DNA of 64,000 nt from Rhizobium sp. Leaf306 (GTDB lineage Bacteria; Pseudomonadota; Alphaproteobacteria; Rhizobiales; Rhizobiaceae), in contig NZ_LMNX01000005.1 in NCBI RefSeq assembly GCF_001423425.1, positions 124,001 to 188,000 on the forward strand, in the 5' to 3' direction. How positions within the stretch are numbered: position 1 is the first letter of the stretch; each line of letters opens with the position of its first letter. Under the pieces are notes generated by a model that did not search any database, was not told the DNA's origin, and was given only the letters and a program-made list of their open reading frames with translations. This document shows, piece after piece, positions 8,754-18,478 of this stretch. A program made the translations under genes and the position numbers.

Positions 8754-9290
8754 TTATTCAGCAGATGCTGCTTCTGCAGCCTTTGCTTCTTCCGCAGCCT
8801 TCGCTTCAGCGGCTTCTGCTGCTGCCTTGTCGGCGGCGAGAGCCTGTGCTGCTGCGATCTTTTCAGCTTCGATGCGTGCCTTTTCTTCGACAACTGCAGC
8901 GCGCTCGGCTTCGTTCAGCTTGCGTGCACGCGTGCCGGTGTTCTCGACGATACGAGCCGACTTGCCGCGACGATCGCGCAGGTAGTACAGCTTGGCGCGA
9001 CGGACGCGACCGCGGCGAACGATTTCGACGCCTTCGACGAGCGGCGAGTAGACCGGGAATACGCGCTCGACGCCTTCGCCGTAGGAGATCTTGCGAACGG
9101 TGAAGCTTTCGTTGATGCCACCGCCGGAACGGGCGATGCAAACGCCTTCATAGGCCTGTACGCGGGTACGGGTGCCTTCCGTCACGCGGACGTTGACGCG
9201 GACGGTGTCGCCCGGGGAAAATTCTGGAAGCGAGCGCTTGGCTTCGATCTTGGCGACCTGTTCGGCCTCAAGCTGCTGGATGATGTTCAT
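8754..9290 (-). CDS. rplS: 50S ribosomal protein L19
   Basis: The first ~115 residues are a standard L19 ([16 protein letters not shown] at the start, [25 protein letters not shown] and RGKSARI). L19 sits at the 30S-50S interface. The protein is 178 residues long because it carries a C-terminal tail of about 50 residues made mostly of Ala, Glu and Lys, an extension seen in rhizobial L19 proteins. It lies upstream of the trmD-rimM-rpsP-ffh run but is split from it by an oppositely oriented TauE gene. Confidence 0.97.
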   Translation of the reverse strand: MNIIQQLEAEQVAKIEAKRSLPEFSPGDTVRVNVRVTEGTRTRVQAYEGVCIARSGGGINESFTVRKISYGEGVERVFPVYSPLVEGVEIVRRGRVRRAKLYYLRDRRGKSARIVENTGTRARKLNEAERAAVVEEKARIEAEKIAAAQALAADKAAAEAAEAKAAEEAKAAEAASAE

Positions 9291-9560
9291 GTGTCAAACC
9301 TCAGGTTTTTCTGAAACAGCCAGAGCGCTCTTAGGATCCGTTGGTCAAAGCCTCTGGATCTGCCTTGCGGCAGAGCGTTTCGCCATTCTTTGTTGCTGGC
9401 AGACGGGACAGTTTTCCCATTTCCGTTCGCGCCATTACACGAAAGGCATGCGCTTGTCATCGGGCATGCCGCAATTTTGTGGCGATCGGTGGCGTTTTCG
9501 CCGCTTGCTGCCTCTCTATAGCAGGTCTAAAGGCTGACCGAAAAGAATTCGGGAGGATTC

Positions 9561-10307
9561 ATGTCGATCACCATGGTGGTGCTGTTGGCCGCTGCCGGCT
9601 TTTTCTCGGGCGCCGCCAACGCGATTGCCGGCGGCGGGACGTTTCTCGTCTTCGGCGCCTTGACGCTTGCCGGCGTGCCGCCGATCTCGGCCAATGCAAC
9701 ATCGTCGATCGTGCAGTTTCCGGGCTATGTCACCTCGACGCTTGCCTATCGCCGCGAGATTGCCAGCCACTGGCGAAGTGCTTTGGCGCTCGCAATCGTC
9801 TCCGTCATCGGCTCGATTTTGGGAGCGCTGATCCTGCTGGCGCTCGACAATGACGCGTTTCGCCAGGTCGTGCCGTGGCTCCTGGGCGCCGCGACCGCCG
9901 TGTTTGCGGCAGGCCCATGGCTTAAGCCGAAAGCCTCGTCCGAGCGCCCTGCCAACTCGCCGCTTTCGGTCATCGGTCAGTTCCTGACATCGATCTATGG
10001 TGGGTTCTTCGGGGCCGGAATGGGGATCATGATGCTGGCGGTGCTGGGTATGACGACCGGCGGCAGCTATCACCATCTCAACGCGCTGAAGAACATGCTG
10101 GCGGCGCTGATTGCCGGCGTCGCGATCGTCGTCTTTGTCGGCGGCGGCGTGATTGCCTGGCCGGAAACGATCATCATGATGCCGGCCGGCGCGCTTGGCG
10201 GCTATTGCGGCGTGTGGCTCGCACGGCGCGTTCCGCAGGCAGTGCTGCGCTGGTGCGTGGTGGCGGTCGGCGCAGGCCTCACCGTCTACTATTTCGTGAC
10301 CGGCTAG
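9561..10307 (+). CDS. TauE/SafE-family membrane transporter
   Basis: The 248-residue protein has about eight hydrophobic segments and the two half-repeats of the TauE/SafE family (sulfite, organosulfonate or related anion exporters). The first repeat holds [19 protein letters not shown] and the second [17 protein letters not shown], both typical glycine-rich family motifs. An AGGAGG-like site (GGGAGGATTC) precedes the ATG. Its last four bases overlap the 3' end of trmD on the other strand. The substrate is not predictable. Confidence 0.88.
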   Translation: MSITMVVLLAAAGFFSGAANAIAGGGTFLVFGALTLAGVPPISANATSSIVQFPGYVTSTLAYRREIASHWRSALALAIVSVIGSILGALILLALDNDAFRQVVPWLLGAATAVFAAGPWLKPKASSERPANSPLSVIGQFLTSIYGGFFGAGMGIMMLAVLGMTTGGSYHHLNALKNMLAALIAGVAIVVFVGGGVIAWPETIIMMPAGALGGYCGVWLARRVPQAVLRWCVVAVGAGLTVYYFVTG

Positions 10308-10993
10308 CTCTCGTTCAGCAGGTCCGGGCGGCGTTCCCGAGTAAGCCGCAGCGACTGTTCGAGCCGCCATTTCTCGATCGCGGCATGGTTGCCGGAGGTC
10401 AGAATAGCGGGGATTTCCCGGTCTTCGAAGACCTGTGGGCGGGTATAATGCGGATGTTCGAGCAGGCCGTGCTCGAAGCTTTCGTGGGTGCCGGACAGGG
10501 CATTGCCCATCACGCCCGGCAGAATGCGCACGACGCTATCGAGCAGGGTCAGGGCTGCCGGCTCGCCGCCCGAAAGGATATAGTCGCCGATCGACACTTC
10601 CTCGAGCTGGCGTGCATCGATCACCCGCTGGTCGACGCCTTCGAAACGACCGCAGACGATCACCACGCCCTCGCCATCGCCAAGCTCGCGGACCCGCTTC
10701 TGGCTGAGCGGCTTTCCGCGCGGGCTCATCAGCAGGCGGGGACGGCTGTCATCTACGAGGGAATCGATCGCCTTGCCGAGAATATCCGCCCTTAACACCA
10801 TGCCGGCGCCGCCGCCGGCCGGCGTGTCGTCGACAGTACGGTGCTTGTCCTCCGCGAAATCACGGATCTGCATCGCTTCAAGCGACCACTGCCCGCGTTC
10901 CATTGCCTTGCCGGAGAGGGAAAAGCCGAGATGGCCGGGAAACATTTCCGGATAGAGGGTGAGCACCGTCGCGCGAAACGGCATCGCGGTCAC
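10304..10993 (-). CDS. trmD: tRNA (guanine37-N1)-methyltransferase
   Basis: A 229-residue TrmD, the SPOUT-fold enzyme that methylates G37 of tRNAs to stop frameshifting. Diagnostic motifs are [10 protein letters not shown] near the start, [23 protein letters not shown] and [13 protein letters not shown], the last forming the trefoil-knot SAM site. The start is taken as GTG at 10993, which overlaps the rimM stop as GTGA and has AAGGA five bases upstream; an ATG at 10984 is the alternative. It is translationally coupled to rimM. Confidence 0.96.
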   Translation of the reverse strand: MTAMPFRATVLTLYPEMFPGHLGFSLSGKAMERGQWSLEAMQIRDFAEDKHRTVDDTPAGGGAGMVLRADILGKAIDSLVDDSRPRLLMSPRGKPLSQKRVRELGDGEGVVIVCGRFEGVDQRVIDARQLEEVSIGDYILSGGEPAALTLLDSVVRILPGVMGNALSGTHESFEHGLLEHPHYTRPQVFEDREIPAILTSGNHAAIEKWRLEQSLRLTRERRPDLLNES

Positions 10994-11556
10994 TTGTCCT
11001 TGCGCGGAAAGTTCGAGTTCGCGTCGTCTTCGTCCGGGTTTTCGATCAGGCCCGCAGCTTCGGGATCGATCAGGATCTTGCCGCCTTCGAGATCGATCTC
11101 CAGAACGGCTGCCTCGGTAAACGGAATGAGCGACGGACGACGGCCGGGGCCTTTCAGCTCCAGGAGGTCGCCGGCGCCGAAATCGAAAACGGCGCTGACC
11201 GTGCCAAAGCTCTTGCCGTCCTTGTCGACGGCTTCCAGGCCCTCTAGGTCGGCGTAGTAGAATTCGTCGTCGTCCAGTCCCTCGTCCGGCAGGTTGTCAC
11301 GGTCGACGAACAGCTCGATGCCGTTCAGCGCTTCTGCATCCTCGCGGCTGTTGATGCCGCGGAAGCGGACGATGACGACGGTTTTCGCCTCGCGGATATC
11401 GAGGATCTCGAAGACCCGGCCGTCCGCGGTGTAAAGGTTGCCGTAGTCGCCGAGCGCCGTCGGATCCTCTGTAAAGGATTTCACCCGCACCTCGCCCCGC
11501 AGGCCCTGGGCAGCGCCGATCGTTGCCATCAGAACTGGGTTTTCGAGCTTGGTCAT
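10990..11556 (-). CDS. rimM: Ribosome maturation factor RimM
   Basis: The protein is 188 residues from the chosen ATG ([19 protein letters not shown]), with the N-terminal RimM domain ([11 protein letters not shown]) and a C-terminal PRC-barrel ([25 protein letters not shown]). It binds S19 and helps mature the 30S head. An earlier ATG at 11586 has no ribosome-binding site, whereas GGAG precedes 11556, so the shorter form is preferred. It sits in the rpsP-rimM-trmD order conserved across bacteria. Confidence 0.94.
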   Translation of the reverse strand: MTKLENPVLMATIGAAQGLRGEVRVKSFTEDPTALGDYGNLYTADGRVFEILDIREAKTVVIVRFRGINSREDAEALNGIELFVDRDNLPDEGLDDDEFYYADLEGLEAVDKDGKSFGTVSAVFDFGAGDLLELKGPGRRPSLIPFTEAAVLEIDLEGGKILIDPEAAGLIENPDEDDANSNFPRKDK

Positions 11557-11633
11557 GCGGGAAGGCTCCGGTTTCTTCGCGCCCATTTAAGCGCAACACA
11601 GTGAAATGAAAACAGTCTCGGCGGAATGAAAAC

Positions 11634-11667
11634 AGCAAAACGGGCGGTGCGTTGCCGCACCACCCGT
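11634..11667 (-). terminator. Terminator-like hairpin between rpsP and rimM
   Basis: On the minus strand a 12-bp stem (ACGGGTGGTGCG with CGCACCGCCCGT, one G-U pair) closes a 4-base loop and is followed by TTTTGCTG. Since rimM-trmD lie just beyond, it may give partial termination and lower expression of the modification enzymes relative to S16. Confidence 0.75.
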
Positions 11668-11687
11668 CGAATCAAAAGAAGCGGATC

Positions 11688-12062
11688 TTATTCCGCGGCA
11701 GCAGCTGCCTTGGCGTCTTCGATCTTCTTTGCGCGCTCGGCAGTGCGTTCCTGAGCCTTCTTGCCCGGCTTTGCCTTTTCCGGGTTGCTCTTGGCATCGC
11801 GCTGGCCAACGCCGGCTTCTGCGAGGAAGCGCAGAACGCGGTCGGTCGGCTGTGCGCCGTTGTCGAGCCAATGCTGAACGCGCTCTACGTTGACTTCAAC
11901 GCGCTTTGCGTCGTCCTTGGCAAGCATCGGGTTCCACGAACCGACCTTTTCCAGGAAGCGGCCGTCACGCGGCGAACGGGCGTCAGCAACGACGATCGTG
12001 TAGTAAGGACGCTTCTTCGAGCCACCACGGGCAAGACGGATCTTCAAGGGCATTGTATTCAC
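11688..12062 (-). CDS. rpsP: 30S ribosomal protein S16
   Basis: S16 is recognised by [18 protein letters not shown] at the start, [16 protein letters not shown] and WNPM, and by [15 protein letters not shown]. It is 124 residues; the last ~40 (rich in Lys, Ala and Glu) are an extension of the kind usual in rhizobia. It binds 16S rRNA and is needed for 30S assembly. It heads the rpsP-rimM-trmD group, separated from the chorismate mutase gene by 48 bases. Confidence 0.97.
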   Translation of the reverse strand: MNTMPLKIRLARGGSKKRPYYTIVVADARSPRDGRFLEKVGSWNPMLAKDDAKRVEVNVERVQHWLDNGAQPTDRVLRFLAEAGVGQRDAKSNPEKAKPGKKAQERTAERAKKIEDAKAAAAAE

Positions 12063-12110
12063 TCCTAGGTTTGTCTGGGCCGCCGTCCCGGCGGGCCGTG
12101 TCGTTATTGT

Positions 12111-12425
12111 TTAAGCAGTTTCCTTACCGCCGTGTTCGGCGGCGATGGCTTCATGATGCCGGATGACTTCCTTGATGACGAAGTTCAGGAACTTCTCGGC
12201 GAAATCCGGGTCCAGATGAGCGTCGTCCGCCAGGCGGCGAAGGCGTTCGATCTGGTATTCCTCGCGCGCCGGGTCTGCCGGCGGCAAATCGTATTGGGCT
12301 TTGAGGACGCCCACTTCCTTGGTGCAGCGAAAGCGTTCCGCCAGCATATGCACCAGTGCCGCATCGATATTGTCGATCGACTGGCGGTAGCTCGAAAGCT
12401 TTGCCTTGATCTCAGGGTCAACCAT
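12111..12425 (-). CDS. Monofunctional chorismate mutase (AroQ class)
   Basis: The 104-residue all-helical protein fits the AroQ chorismate mutase domain that converts chorismate to prephenate for phenylalanine and tyrosine synthesis. Conserved active-site elements are the N-terminal YRQSIDNIDAALVHMLAERF helix, with its Arg and Asp, KEVGVLK with the catalytic Lys, and the DPAREEYQIERL segment. It lies between ffh and rpsP, 12 bases downstream of ffh, so an amino-acid enzyme is embedded in a translation/secretion operon; this order recurs in rhizobia. No signal peptide is seen, so it is cytoplasmic. Confidence 0.9.
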   Translation of the reverse strand: MVDPEIKAKLSSYRQSIDNIDAALVHMLAERFRCTKEVGVLKAQYDLPPADPAREEYQIERLRRLADDAHLDPDFAEKFLNFVIKEVIRHHEAIAAEHGGKETA

Positions 12426-12437
12426 CGCGTCCTCCCC

Positions 12438-14015
12438 TCACTTCTTCTTGCCAGGCAGGCCGGGAAGACCCGGGAAGCCGCCAAGGCCGGGGAGCTTTCC
12501 GCCGCCAAGACCCGGCATTCCGCCGCCCATGCCCGGCATCGAGCCAGGCTTCAGGCCGGCAGCTTCGGCCTGCTTCTGCAGGGCTTCCAGCTGCTTCGGA
12601 TCGAGCTTGGAAAGATCGGGCATGCCGCCCATTCCACCCATTCCGCCGCCCATGCCACCAAGACCCATCTTGCCGGCAAGGCCGCCCATCATCTGCTTCA
12701 TCATGCCGCCCTTGCCCTTGCCGCCCATCATTTTCATCATGTCGGCCATCTGGCGGTGCATTTTCAGCAGCTTGTTGATTTCGGACGCGTCCGTGCCGGA
12801 GCCGGCTGCGATGCGTTTCTTGCGGGAGTGCTTCAGCATATCCGGGTTGGCGCGTTCGGCCTTCGTCATCGAGCCGATGATGGCGATCTGGCGGTCGAAC
12901 ATCTTGTCGCTCATGCCGGATGCGGCAAGCTTGTCCTTCATACCGGCCATGCCGGGCATCATTCCCATGATGCCGCCCATGCCGCCGAGCGACTTCATCT
13001 GGCGCAGCTGGTCGGCGAGGTCGTTCAGGTCGAACTTGCCCGACTGCATCTTCTTGGCCATCGCCGCGGCTTTTTCCGCGTCGATGTTTTCAGCTGCCTT
13101 TTCGACGAGGCTGACGATGTCGCCCATGCCGAGAATACGGTCGGCGATGCGGCGGGGATGGAACTCCTCGAGTTCGTTCATCCGTTCGCCGACACCGATC
13201 AGCTTGATCGGCTTGCCGGTGACGGCGCGCATCGAAAGTGCTGCACCGCCGCGGCCATCGCCATCCATGCGGGTCAGCACGAGGCCGGTAATGCCGACGC
13301 GTTCGTCGAAATTGCGGGCCAGATTGACGGCGTCCTGGCCAGTTAGTGAGTCGGCGACCAGCAGGATTTCATGCGGATTGGACTTCCGCTTGATTTCCGC
13401 CATTTCGGCCATCAGCGGTTCGTCGATATGCGTGCGGCCGGCGGTGTCGAGGATGACGACGTCGTGGCCGCCGAGCTTTGCAGCCTGCACGGCGCGCGCG
13501 GCGATATCGGTCGGCGACTGGCCGGCGATAACAGGCAGCGTATCGACGCCGGTCTGGACGCCAAGCTGGCGCAACTGTTCCTGAGCTGCCGGACGTCGCG
13601 TATCGAGCGACGCCATCAGCACCTTTTTCTTTTCGCGGTCGGTCAACCGCTTGGCGATCTTGCCTGTGGTCGTGGTCTTACCCGAACCCTGCAGACCGAC
13701 CATCATGATGACAACAGGGGCCGCGGCATGCAGGCTGATGCCGACGCCTTCGGTCCCGAGCATTTCGACCAGTTCGTCATGGACGATCTTGACGACCATC
13801 TGGCCGGGCTTGATCGATTTCAGAACCTCGGCGCCGACGGCCTTTTCGCGAACCTTGTCGGTAAAGGCGCGCACCACTTCCAGCGCCACGTCGGCTTCCA
13901 GAAGCGCACGGCGAACCTCGCGCAGGGCGGCGGATACATCCGCTTCGCTCAATGCGCCACGGCCGGTCAGTCCATTCAGAATGGAGCCAAGACGGTCCTG
14001 GAGGTTTTCGAACAT
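12438..14015 (-). CDS. ffh: Signal recognition particle GTPase Ffh
   Basis: The 525-residue protein has the SRP54 N domain (MFENLQDRLGSILNGLTG), GTPase G domain with G1 GLQGSGKTTT at 108-117, DTRRPAAQEQL and DTAGR, and a methionine-rich M domain that binds signal peptides and 4.5S RNA. The tail from about residue 430 is unusually rich in Gly, Met and Pro, with several GGM repeats. The ATG at 14015 has AAGGAA seven bases upstream; the frame is open further but without similarity to the family. It works with FtsY, encoded at 18.5 kb. Confidence 0.97.
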   Translation of the reverse strand: MFENLQDRLGSILNGLTGRGALSEADVSAALREVRRALLEADVALEVVRAFTDKVREKAVGAEVLKSIKPGQMVVKIVHDELVEMLGTEGVGISLHAAAPVVIMMVGLQGSGKTTTTGKIAKRLTDREKKKVLMASLDTRRPAAQEQLRQLGVQTGVDTLPVIAGQSPTDIAARAVQAAKLGGHDVVILDTAGRTHIDEPLMAEMAEIKRKSNPHEILLVADSLTGQDAVNLARNFDERVGITGLVLTRMDGDGRGGAALSMRAVTGKPIKLIGVGERMNELEEFHPRRIADRILGMGDIVSLVEKAAENIDAEKAAAMAKKMQSGKFDLNDLADQLRQMKSLGGMGGIMGMMPGMAGMKDKLAASGMSDKMFDRQIAIIGSMTKAERANPDMLKHSRKKRIAAGSGTDASEINKLLKMHRQMADMMKMMGGKGKGGMMKQMMGGLAGKMGLGGMGGGMGGMGGMPDLSKLDPKQLEALQKQAEAAGLKPGSMPGMGGGMPGLGGGKLPGLGGFPGLPGLPGKKK

Positions 14016-14421
14016 CGTGTATTCCTTCTTCGTTTCCGGGTGCCCAAAAACGTCGGTTCTTTCGCCGGCAAATACAAGGCACCAAGGAGTACGCAAAGCC
14101 AAATAGCACCCGAGGGCGCCACGCGCTGTCGGGTGTTGACCTCCGGGTTTCCGAATAGTTCGGCTCCCGGTCGGCGGCTCCAAGTTCTCGGACTTGTCAG
14201 CAGATTGCCGGGCTTAAACAGGAAATGGGGGTGGAAGTCAAGGCGCGCCGGGGTTTTGCCGCGGGCGAGGGCGTCCGCTGACGAGATGCCGGAGATCTGA
14301 TGTTGCCGCAAGCTTCCGCCCGTGCGCGAATTGCCGTATTCTATAGGGGATATATGCGAACCTAGATAGAGGTGGCCTTGATGGCGCAGCTCTTGCAAAC
14401 CCTGGTGATCGAACAGACCTC
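14016..14421. other. Gene-free region upstream of ffh with three adjacent hairpins
   Basis: This 406-base gap lies between divergent ffh and the metallo-hydrolase gene. Between 14106 and 14196 there are three successive inverted repeats: GCACCCGA/TCGGGTGT (14106-14136), CCGGG with inner CCGAA/TTCGG and CCCGG (14143-14170), and CAAGT/ACTTG (14181-14196). They would fold as RNA from either strand, and on the minus strand fall in a long 5' leader of ffh. No open frame in the gap resembles a gene, and the 4.5S RNA tetraloop signature is absent. Confidence 0.45.
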
Positions 14422-15495
14422 ATGAAACGTCGCAATTTTCTCAAATGGTCCGGGATCGGCGCAGTGGTAGCCCTTGCCGGCGGGTTGACCGCAAGAGGTG
14501 CCATGGCAGCCAACAGCTATTATTCCGGGCCGGTATCCGATCACTTCGACGGAACGCATTTCTTCAATCCCGGCGGAGAGGAGCCGCGCGGAACTCTCGA
14601 TCTCCTGCGCTGGAAGTTCGGCAACGGCAATATTCCCTGGCCGGACACGTTTGCCAGCCCGTTTCCGCAGGCCGTGCCGGAGACGCGCGTGACCGGCAAT
14701 CGTCTTGTCGTCACCATGGTCGGCCATGCGTCGCTGCTGATCCAGGTTGCCGGCGTCAATATTCTGACCGATCCGGTCTGGTCGGAGCGTGCCAGTCCGG
14801 TCTCCTTCGCCGGGCCCAAGCGGGTCAATCCGCCGGGTATCCGCATCGGTGATCTGCCGCCGATTGATATCGTGCTCGTTACCCACAATCACTACGACCA
14901 CATGGATCTCGAGACGCTGTGGGTGCTTGAGGGCCGCGACAAGCCGCATTTCATCACACCGCTCGGCAATGATGCGATCATCCGCTCCAAGGTGCCGGAT
15001 GCGAAGATCACGGTCATGGACTGGGGCGGCAGCGAGACTGTAGCGCCCGGCGTCGTGTTTCACTGCGAGCCCTGCCATCACTGGTCGGCGCGGGGTCTCG
15101 GCGACCGGCGCAAGGCATTGTGGGCGGCCTTCGTGTTTGAAACGCCGGCCGGCAAGGTCTATCATGTGGGCGATACCGGATTTCACGAGGGCGTCAACTA
15201 TCGCGCCGCGGGCAGTAAGCATGGTCCTTTCCGCCTCGCGAACCTGCCGTTCGGCGCCTATGAGCCGCGCTGGTTCATGAAGGCGCAGCACCAGGATCCG
15301 CAGGAAGCCGTCGAAGGGATGCAGCTTTGCGGAGCCTCCTTCGTTGCCGGGCATCACTGGGGCACGGTCAAGCTGACCGACGAGGGCATCGACCAGCCGG
15401 TGGAGGCGCTGTTTGCGGCGCTCGACAGTCGTGGTATTGCGCGTGAACGATTCCGGCCGATGCGGGCAGGTGAGGTTTTCGACGTTCCGGCGTGA
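14422..15495 (+). CDS. Tat-exported metallo-beta-lactamase-fold hydrolase
   Basis: The 357-residue protein opens with a twin-arginine signal (MKRRNFLKWSG, then a hydrophobic stretch ending GAMA), so it is probably exported folded to the periplasm. The MBL-fold metal motif is THNHYDHMD (His155, His157, Asp159, His160), with later HCEPCHHWSARG, GDTGFHE and GHHWGT histidines. The layout matches the NAPE-PLD/UlaG-like branch acting on phosphodiester or lactone substrates. The real substrate is unknown. It is followed closely by the heme oxygenase gene. Confidence 0.85.
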   Translation: MKRRNFLKWSGIGAVVALAGGLTARGAMAANSYYSGPVSDHFDGTHFFNPGGEEPRGTLDLLRWKFGNGNIPWPDTFASPFPQAVPETRVTGNRLVVTMVGHASLLIQVAGVNILTDPVWSERASPVSFAGPKRVNPPGIRIGDLPPIDIVLVTHNHYDHMDLETLWVLEGRDKPHFITPLGNDAIIRSKVPDAKITVMDWGGSETVAPGVVFHCEPCHHWSARGLGDRRKALWAAFVFETPAGKVYHVGDTGFHEGVNYRAAGSKHGPFRLANLPFGAYEPRWFMKAQHQDPQEAVEGMQLCGASFVAGHHWGTVKLTDEGIDQPVEALFAALDSRGIARERFRPMRAGEVFDVPA

Positions 15496-15558
15496 CGGAG
15501 CTTGACGAGCCGCTCCACAGTTTGCTTGATGCGGAAACATGAGTATTTGGGGCAAGAT

Positions 15559-16146
15559 ATGCAGATCGAACTGGACCGCCTGACGGACGCTACTCGCATC
15601 CAGCGCCTCAAGGCGCAGACAGCGGGCACGCATGATACGCTCGACAAGCGGATCATGCGGGCGGAGCCATTCGCCAATCGCGAGCGCTATGCCTTGTTTC
15701 TCGACGTGCAGCATCGGTTCCACGCCGATGTCGCGCCGCTCTACGCGGCCGCCGAACTCAACCGGCTGCTGCCCGGCCTTGCCGGGCGTTGCCGGCTGGA
15801 AGCGCTTCGCCACGACATCGCGGATCTCGGCGGCGTGCCGGAACAGCTGGGATCAACGACCGGCCCCCTGAACCCTGCGACCGCGCTCGGCTGGCTCTAT
15901 GTCGCCGAAGGCTCCAATCTCGGCGCAGCCTTCCTGCGCAAGGAAGCGGCCAAGCTCGGGTTGTCGGACGATTTCGGCGCGCGGCATCTGGCCGGCCACA
16001 CGGACGGCCGCGGCCTGCACTGGCGCAACTTCGTTTCGGCCTATAACGAGCTTCTGCTGACCGAGGCAGAGGAACTCGAGGCAGCAGAAGGCGCCAGGGC
16101 GGCGTTCCGCCGGGTGCATGCGCTGGTCGACCAGATCTTCGGATGA
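15559..16146 (+). CDS. Heme oxygenase (biliverdin-producing, BphO-like)
   Basis: The 195-residue helical protein resembles bacterial heme oxygenases. The proximal heme ligand is likely His25 in [15 protein letters not shown], and the distal helix carries [15 protein letters not shown], the family's YVxEGSxLG pattern. The enzyme opens heme to biliverdin, CO and iron. The ATG at 15559 has GGGG seven bases upstream; a longer frame from 15502 lacks a clear site. No bacteriophytochrome gene is adjacent, so it may serve iron release or supply bilin to a distant photoreceptor. Confidence 0.82.
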   Translation: MQIELDRLTDATRIQRLKAQTAGTHDTLDKRIMRAEPFANRERYALFLDVQHRFHADVAPLYAAAELNRLLPGLAGRCRLEALRHDIADLGGVPEQLGSTTGPLNPATALGWLYVAEGSNLGAAFLRKEAAKLGLSDDFGARHLAGHTDGRGLHWRNFVSAYNELLLTEAEELEAAEGARAAFRRVHALVDQIFG

Positions 16147-16258
16147 CAGGATCGGAGAATGGCGCTCGCCGCACAAGTTGCGCGCGCTACTGGCAATTCA
16201 TGGCGTTTTCCGCCATATACGGCCGATGACCGGTAAATTACCGCACGGGTTGGCAATC

Positions 16259-17179
16259 ATGGCAGAACAGGTCGAATTTGCGCGCATGAACGGGCTTGGC
16301 AACAAGATCCTGGTCATCGACATGCGCGGTCGCGCCGACAAGGTCACGCCGGAAGCAGCCGTTGCGCTCAACGCGGATGCTGCGACCCAGTTCGACCAGA
16401 TCATGGCGATCCACGATCCGAAGATAGCGGGTACCGACGCGTTTATCGACATCCTGAACTGCGACGGCAGCAAGGCCCAGGCCTGCGGCAACGGCACGCG
16501 CTGCGTCGTGCAGGCCTTGAGCTCCGAGACTGGCCGCAAGGTTTTCACCTTCCAGACGGTTGCCGGCATTCTCAATGCGCGTGAGCACGAGGATGGCACG
16601 ATCTCGGTCGATATGGGCAAGCCGGCCTTTGCCTGGGACAAGATCCCGTTGTCTGAAGAATTCTACGATACCAGCCGGATCGAGCTGCAGATCGGCCCGA
16701 TCGATGCGCCGATCCTGCATTCGCCGTCCGCAATGGCGATCGGCAATCCGCATGCGATCTTCTGGGTCGACCGCGACCCGATGGATTTCGATCTGGAACG
16801 GTTCGGACCGCTTCTCGAAAACCATCCGATCTTTCCGGAAAAGGCAAATATCACGCTGGCGCAGGTGACATCGGAAACGTCGCTGCGCACCCGCACGTGG
16901 GAACGCGGCGCGGGTCTGACGCTTGCCTGCGGTTCCGCCGCCTGTGCCGCCGGCGTGTCCGCTGCGCGCACCGGCCGCACGGGTCGCACCGTGACCATCG
17001 ATGTTGCCTCAGCGCCCACCCGGCAGCCGCTTGTCATCGAGTGGCGTGAAGACGATCACGTTGTCATGACCGGCCCTGCGGAATGGGAATGGTCCGGCAA
17101 GGTCGATCCGGTCACCGGTGAATTTTCGCGTGACGGGGAATTGGGGCAGGGCGCTTACCAAGGGGCGCAGGTCCATTGA
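16259..17179 (+). CDS. dapF: Diaminopimelate epimerase
   Basis: A 306-residue PLP-independent epimerase that converts LL- to meso-diaminopimelate for lysine and peptidoglycan. The two catalytic cysteines are in ACGNGTRC (Cys76) and [11 protein letters not shown] in the C-terminal half, and the N-terminal [15 protein letters not shown] is characteristic. The ATG at 16259 gives the family-length protein; upstream in-frame starts at 16226 or 16118 would add residues without similarity. Its stop overlaps the TTG start of mtaB by four bases, implying translational coupling. Confidence 0.96.
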   Translation: MAEQVEFARMNGLGNKILVIDMRGRADKVTPEAAVALNADAATQFDQIMAIHDPKIAGTDAFIDILNCDGSKAQACGNGTRCVVQALSSETGRKVFTFQTVAGILNAREHEDGTISVDMGKPAFAWDKIPLSEEFYDTSRIELQIGPIDAPILHSPSAMAIGNPHAIFWVDRDPMDFDLERFGPLLENHPIFPEKANITLAQVTSETSLRTRTWERGAGLTLACGSAACAAGVSAARTGRTGRTVTIDVASAPTRQPLVIEWREDDHVVMTGPAEWEWSGKVDPVTGEFSRDGELGQGAYQGAQVH

Positions 17180-18462
17180 GTGGCGTCGAGGTCATCACCT
17201 TTGGCTGTCGGCTGAACACCTACGAATCGGAAGTGATGCGGGCGGAGGCCGAAAAGGCCGGGCTCAACAATGCCGTGCTGGTGAATACCTGTGCTGTGAC
17301 CTCGGAAGCGGTGCGCCAGGCCCGCCAGACCATCCGCCGCGTGCGCCGTGACAATCCGCATGCCCGGATCGTCGTCACGGGTTGCGCCGCTCAGACCGAA
17401 AAGCAGACGTTTGCCGACATGCCCGAAGTGGACATGGTGCTCGGCAACGAGGAAAAGCTGAAGAGCCAATCCTACCGCGCGCTTCCGGATTTCGGCGTGT
17501 CGTCGGAAGAGAAACTTCGCGTCAACGACATCATGAGCATCAAGGCGACGGCGCCGCAGATGATCCGTCATATCGACGGTCACGTGAGGGCCTTCATCCA
17601 GGTCCAGAACGGCTGCGACCATCGCTGCACGTTCTGCATCATTCCCTACGGTCGCGGCAATTCCCGTTCGGTGCCGATGGGCGCGGTCGTCGAACAGGCG
17701 CGCAGGCTTGTCGAAGGCGGGTATCGCGAGATCGTGCTGACCGGCGTCGATGCCACCAGCTACGGCGGCGACCTTCCTGGCCAGCCGACGCTCGGGCTTC
17801 TCGCGAAGACGCTTCTGAAGCAGGTGCCTGAAATCCTGCGGCTGCGGCTGTCGTCTATCGACAGTATCGAGGCGGACAATCACCTCTGGGATCTGATCGC
17901 CGACGAGCCGCGCTTCATGCCGCATCTGCACCTCTCGTTGCAGCATGGCGACGACATGATCCTGAAGCGGATGAAACGCCGCCACAGTCGCCGCGAGGCT
18001 TTCGCCTTCGTCGAACAGGCGCGGCGCCTGCGGCCCGAAATCGCATTCGGCGCCGACATGATCGCCGGGTTTCCCACCGAGACGGAAGAGATGTTTGAGA
18101 ATTCGGCGACGCTTGCGCAGGACGCCGGCATTTCCTTTCTGCATGTTTTCCCCTATAGCCCGCGTCCCGGAACGCCGGCCGCGCGGATGCCGCAGCTCGA
18201 CCGGGCAGTGGTCAAGGAGCGTGCAGCACGGCTTCGTGCAACGGGCGAAGCGTTGCATAAAGCCCATCTCGACCGCATGGTGGGGACCGAACAGATCGTC
18301 ATCGTTGAAAACAACGGTTTGGCGCATACCGAAAACTTTTCGCTGGTCGCCGTGCCGGGGCTGGTTCCCCGGGACATCCAGCGCATTATGATAACTGGCC
18401 ATAACGGCAAACATCTCGACATGCGGGTCATGGCCGCTCCCGCCACAGAGCGGGCGGCCTGA
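17176..18462 (+). CDS. mtaB: tRNA t6A37 methylthiotransferase MtaB
   Basis: A 428-residue radical-SAM methylthiotransferase that turns t6A into ms2t6A at position 37 of tRNAs. It has the N-terminal UPF0004 domain with cluster cysteines 11, 39 and 70, and the radical-SAM motif CDHRCTFC (Cys147, 151, 154). The start is a TTG overlapping the dapF stop (TTGA), with AGGGG about ten bases upstream. The substrate t6A is made with TsaD, encoded at 60 kb. The C-terminus is somewhat shorter than MiaB, as in MtaB proteins. Confidence 0.94.
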   Translation: MSGVEVITFGCRLNTYESEVMRAEAEKAGLNNAVLVNTCAVTSEAVRQARQTIRRVRRDNPHARIVVTGCAAQTEKQTFADMPEVDMVLGNEEKLKSQSYRALPDFGVSSEEKLRVNDIMSIKATAPQMIRHIDGHVRAFIQVQNGCDHRCTFCIIPYGRGNSRSVPMGAVVEQARRLVEGGYREIVLTGVDATSYGGDLPGQPTLGLLAKTLLKQVPEILRLRLSSIDSIEADNHLWDLIADEPRFMPHLHLSLQHGDDMILKRMKRRHSRREAFAFVEQARRLRPEIAFGADMIAGFPTETEEMFENSATLAQDAGISFLHVFPYSPRPGTPAARMPQLDRAVVKERAARLRATGEALHKAHLDRMVGTEQIVIVENNGLAHTENFSLVAVPGLVPRDIQRIMITGHNGKHLDMRVMAAPATERAA

Positions 18463-18478
18463 CCGGAACGGATTTCTT

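Noticed and set aside
8571-8893. Lys/Gln-rich frame opposite the L19 tail
   Set aside because: It is a reverse reading of the Ala/Glu-rich extension of rplS.
12132-13346. Long plus-strand frames, His- or Pro-rich, opposite ffh
   Set aside because: They are reverse readings of the Gly/Met-rich Ffh tail and show no start signal.
14016-14421. 4.5S RNA gene next to ffh
   Set aside because: The region folds, but the conserved GGAAGCA-type tetraloop sequence of bacterial SRP RNA is absent on both strands.
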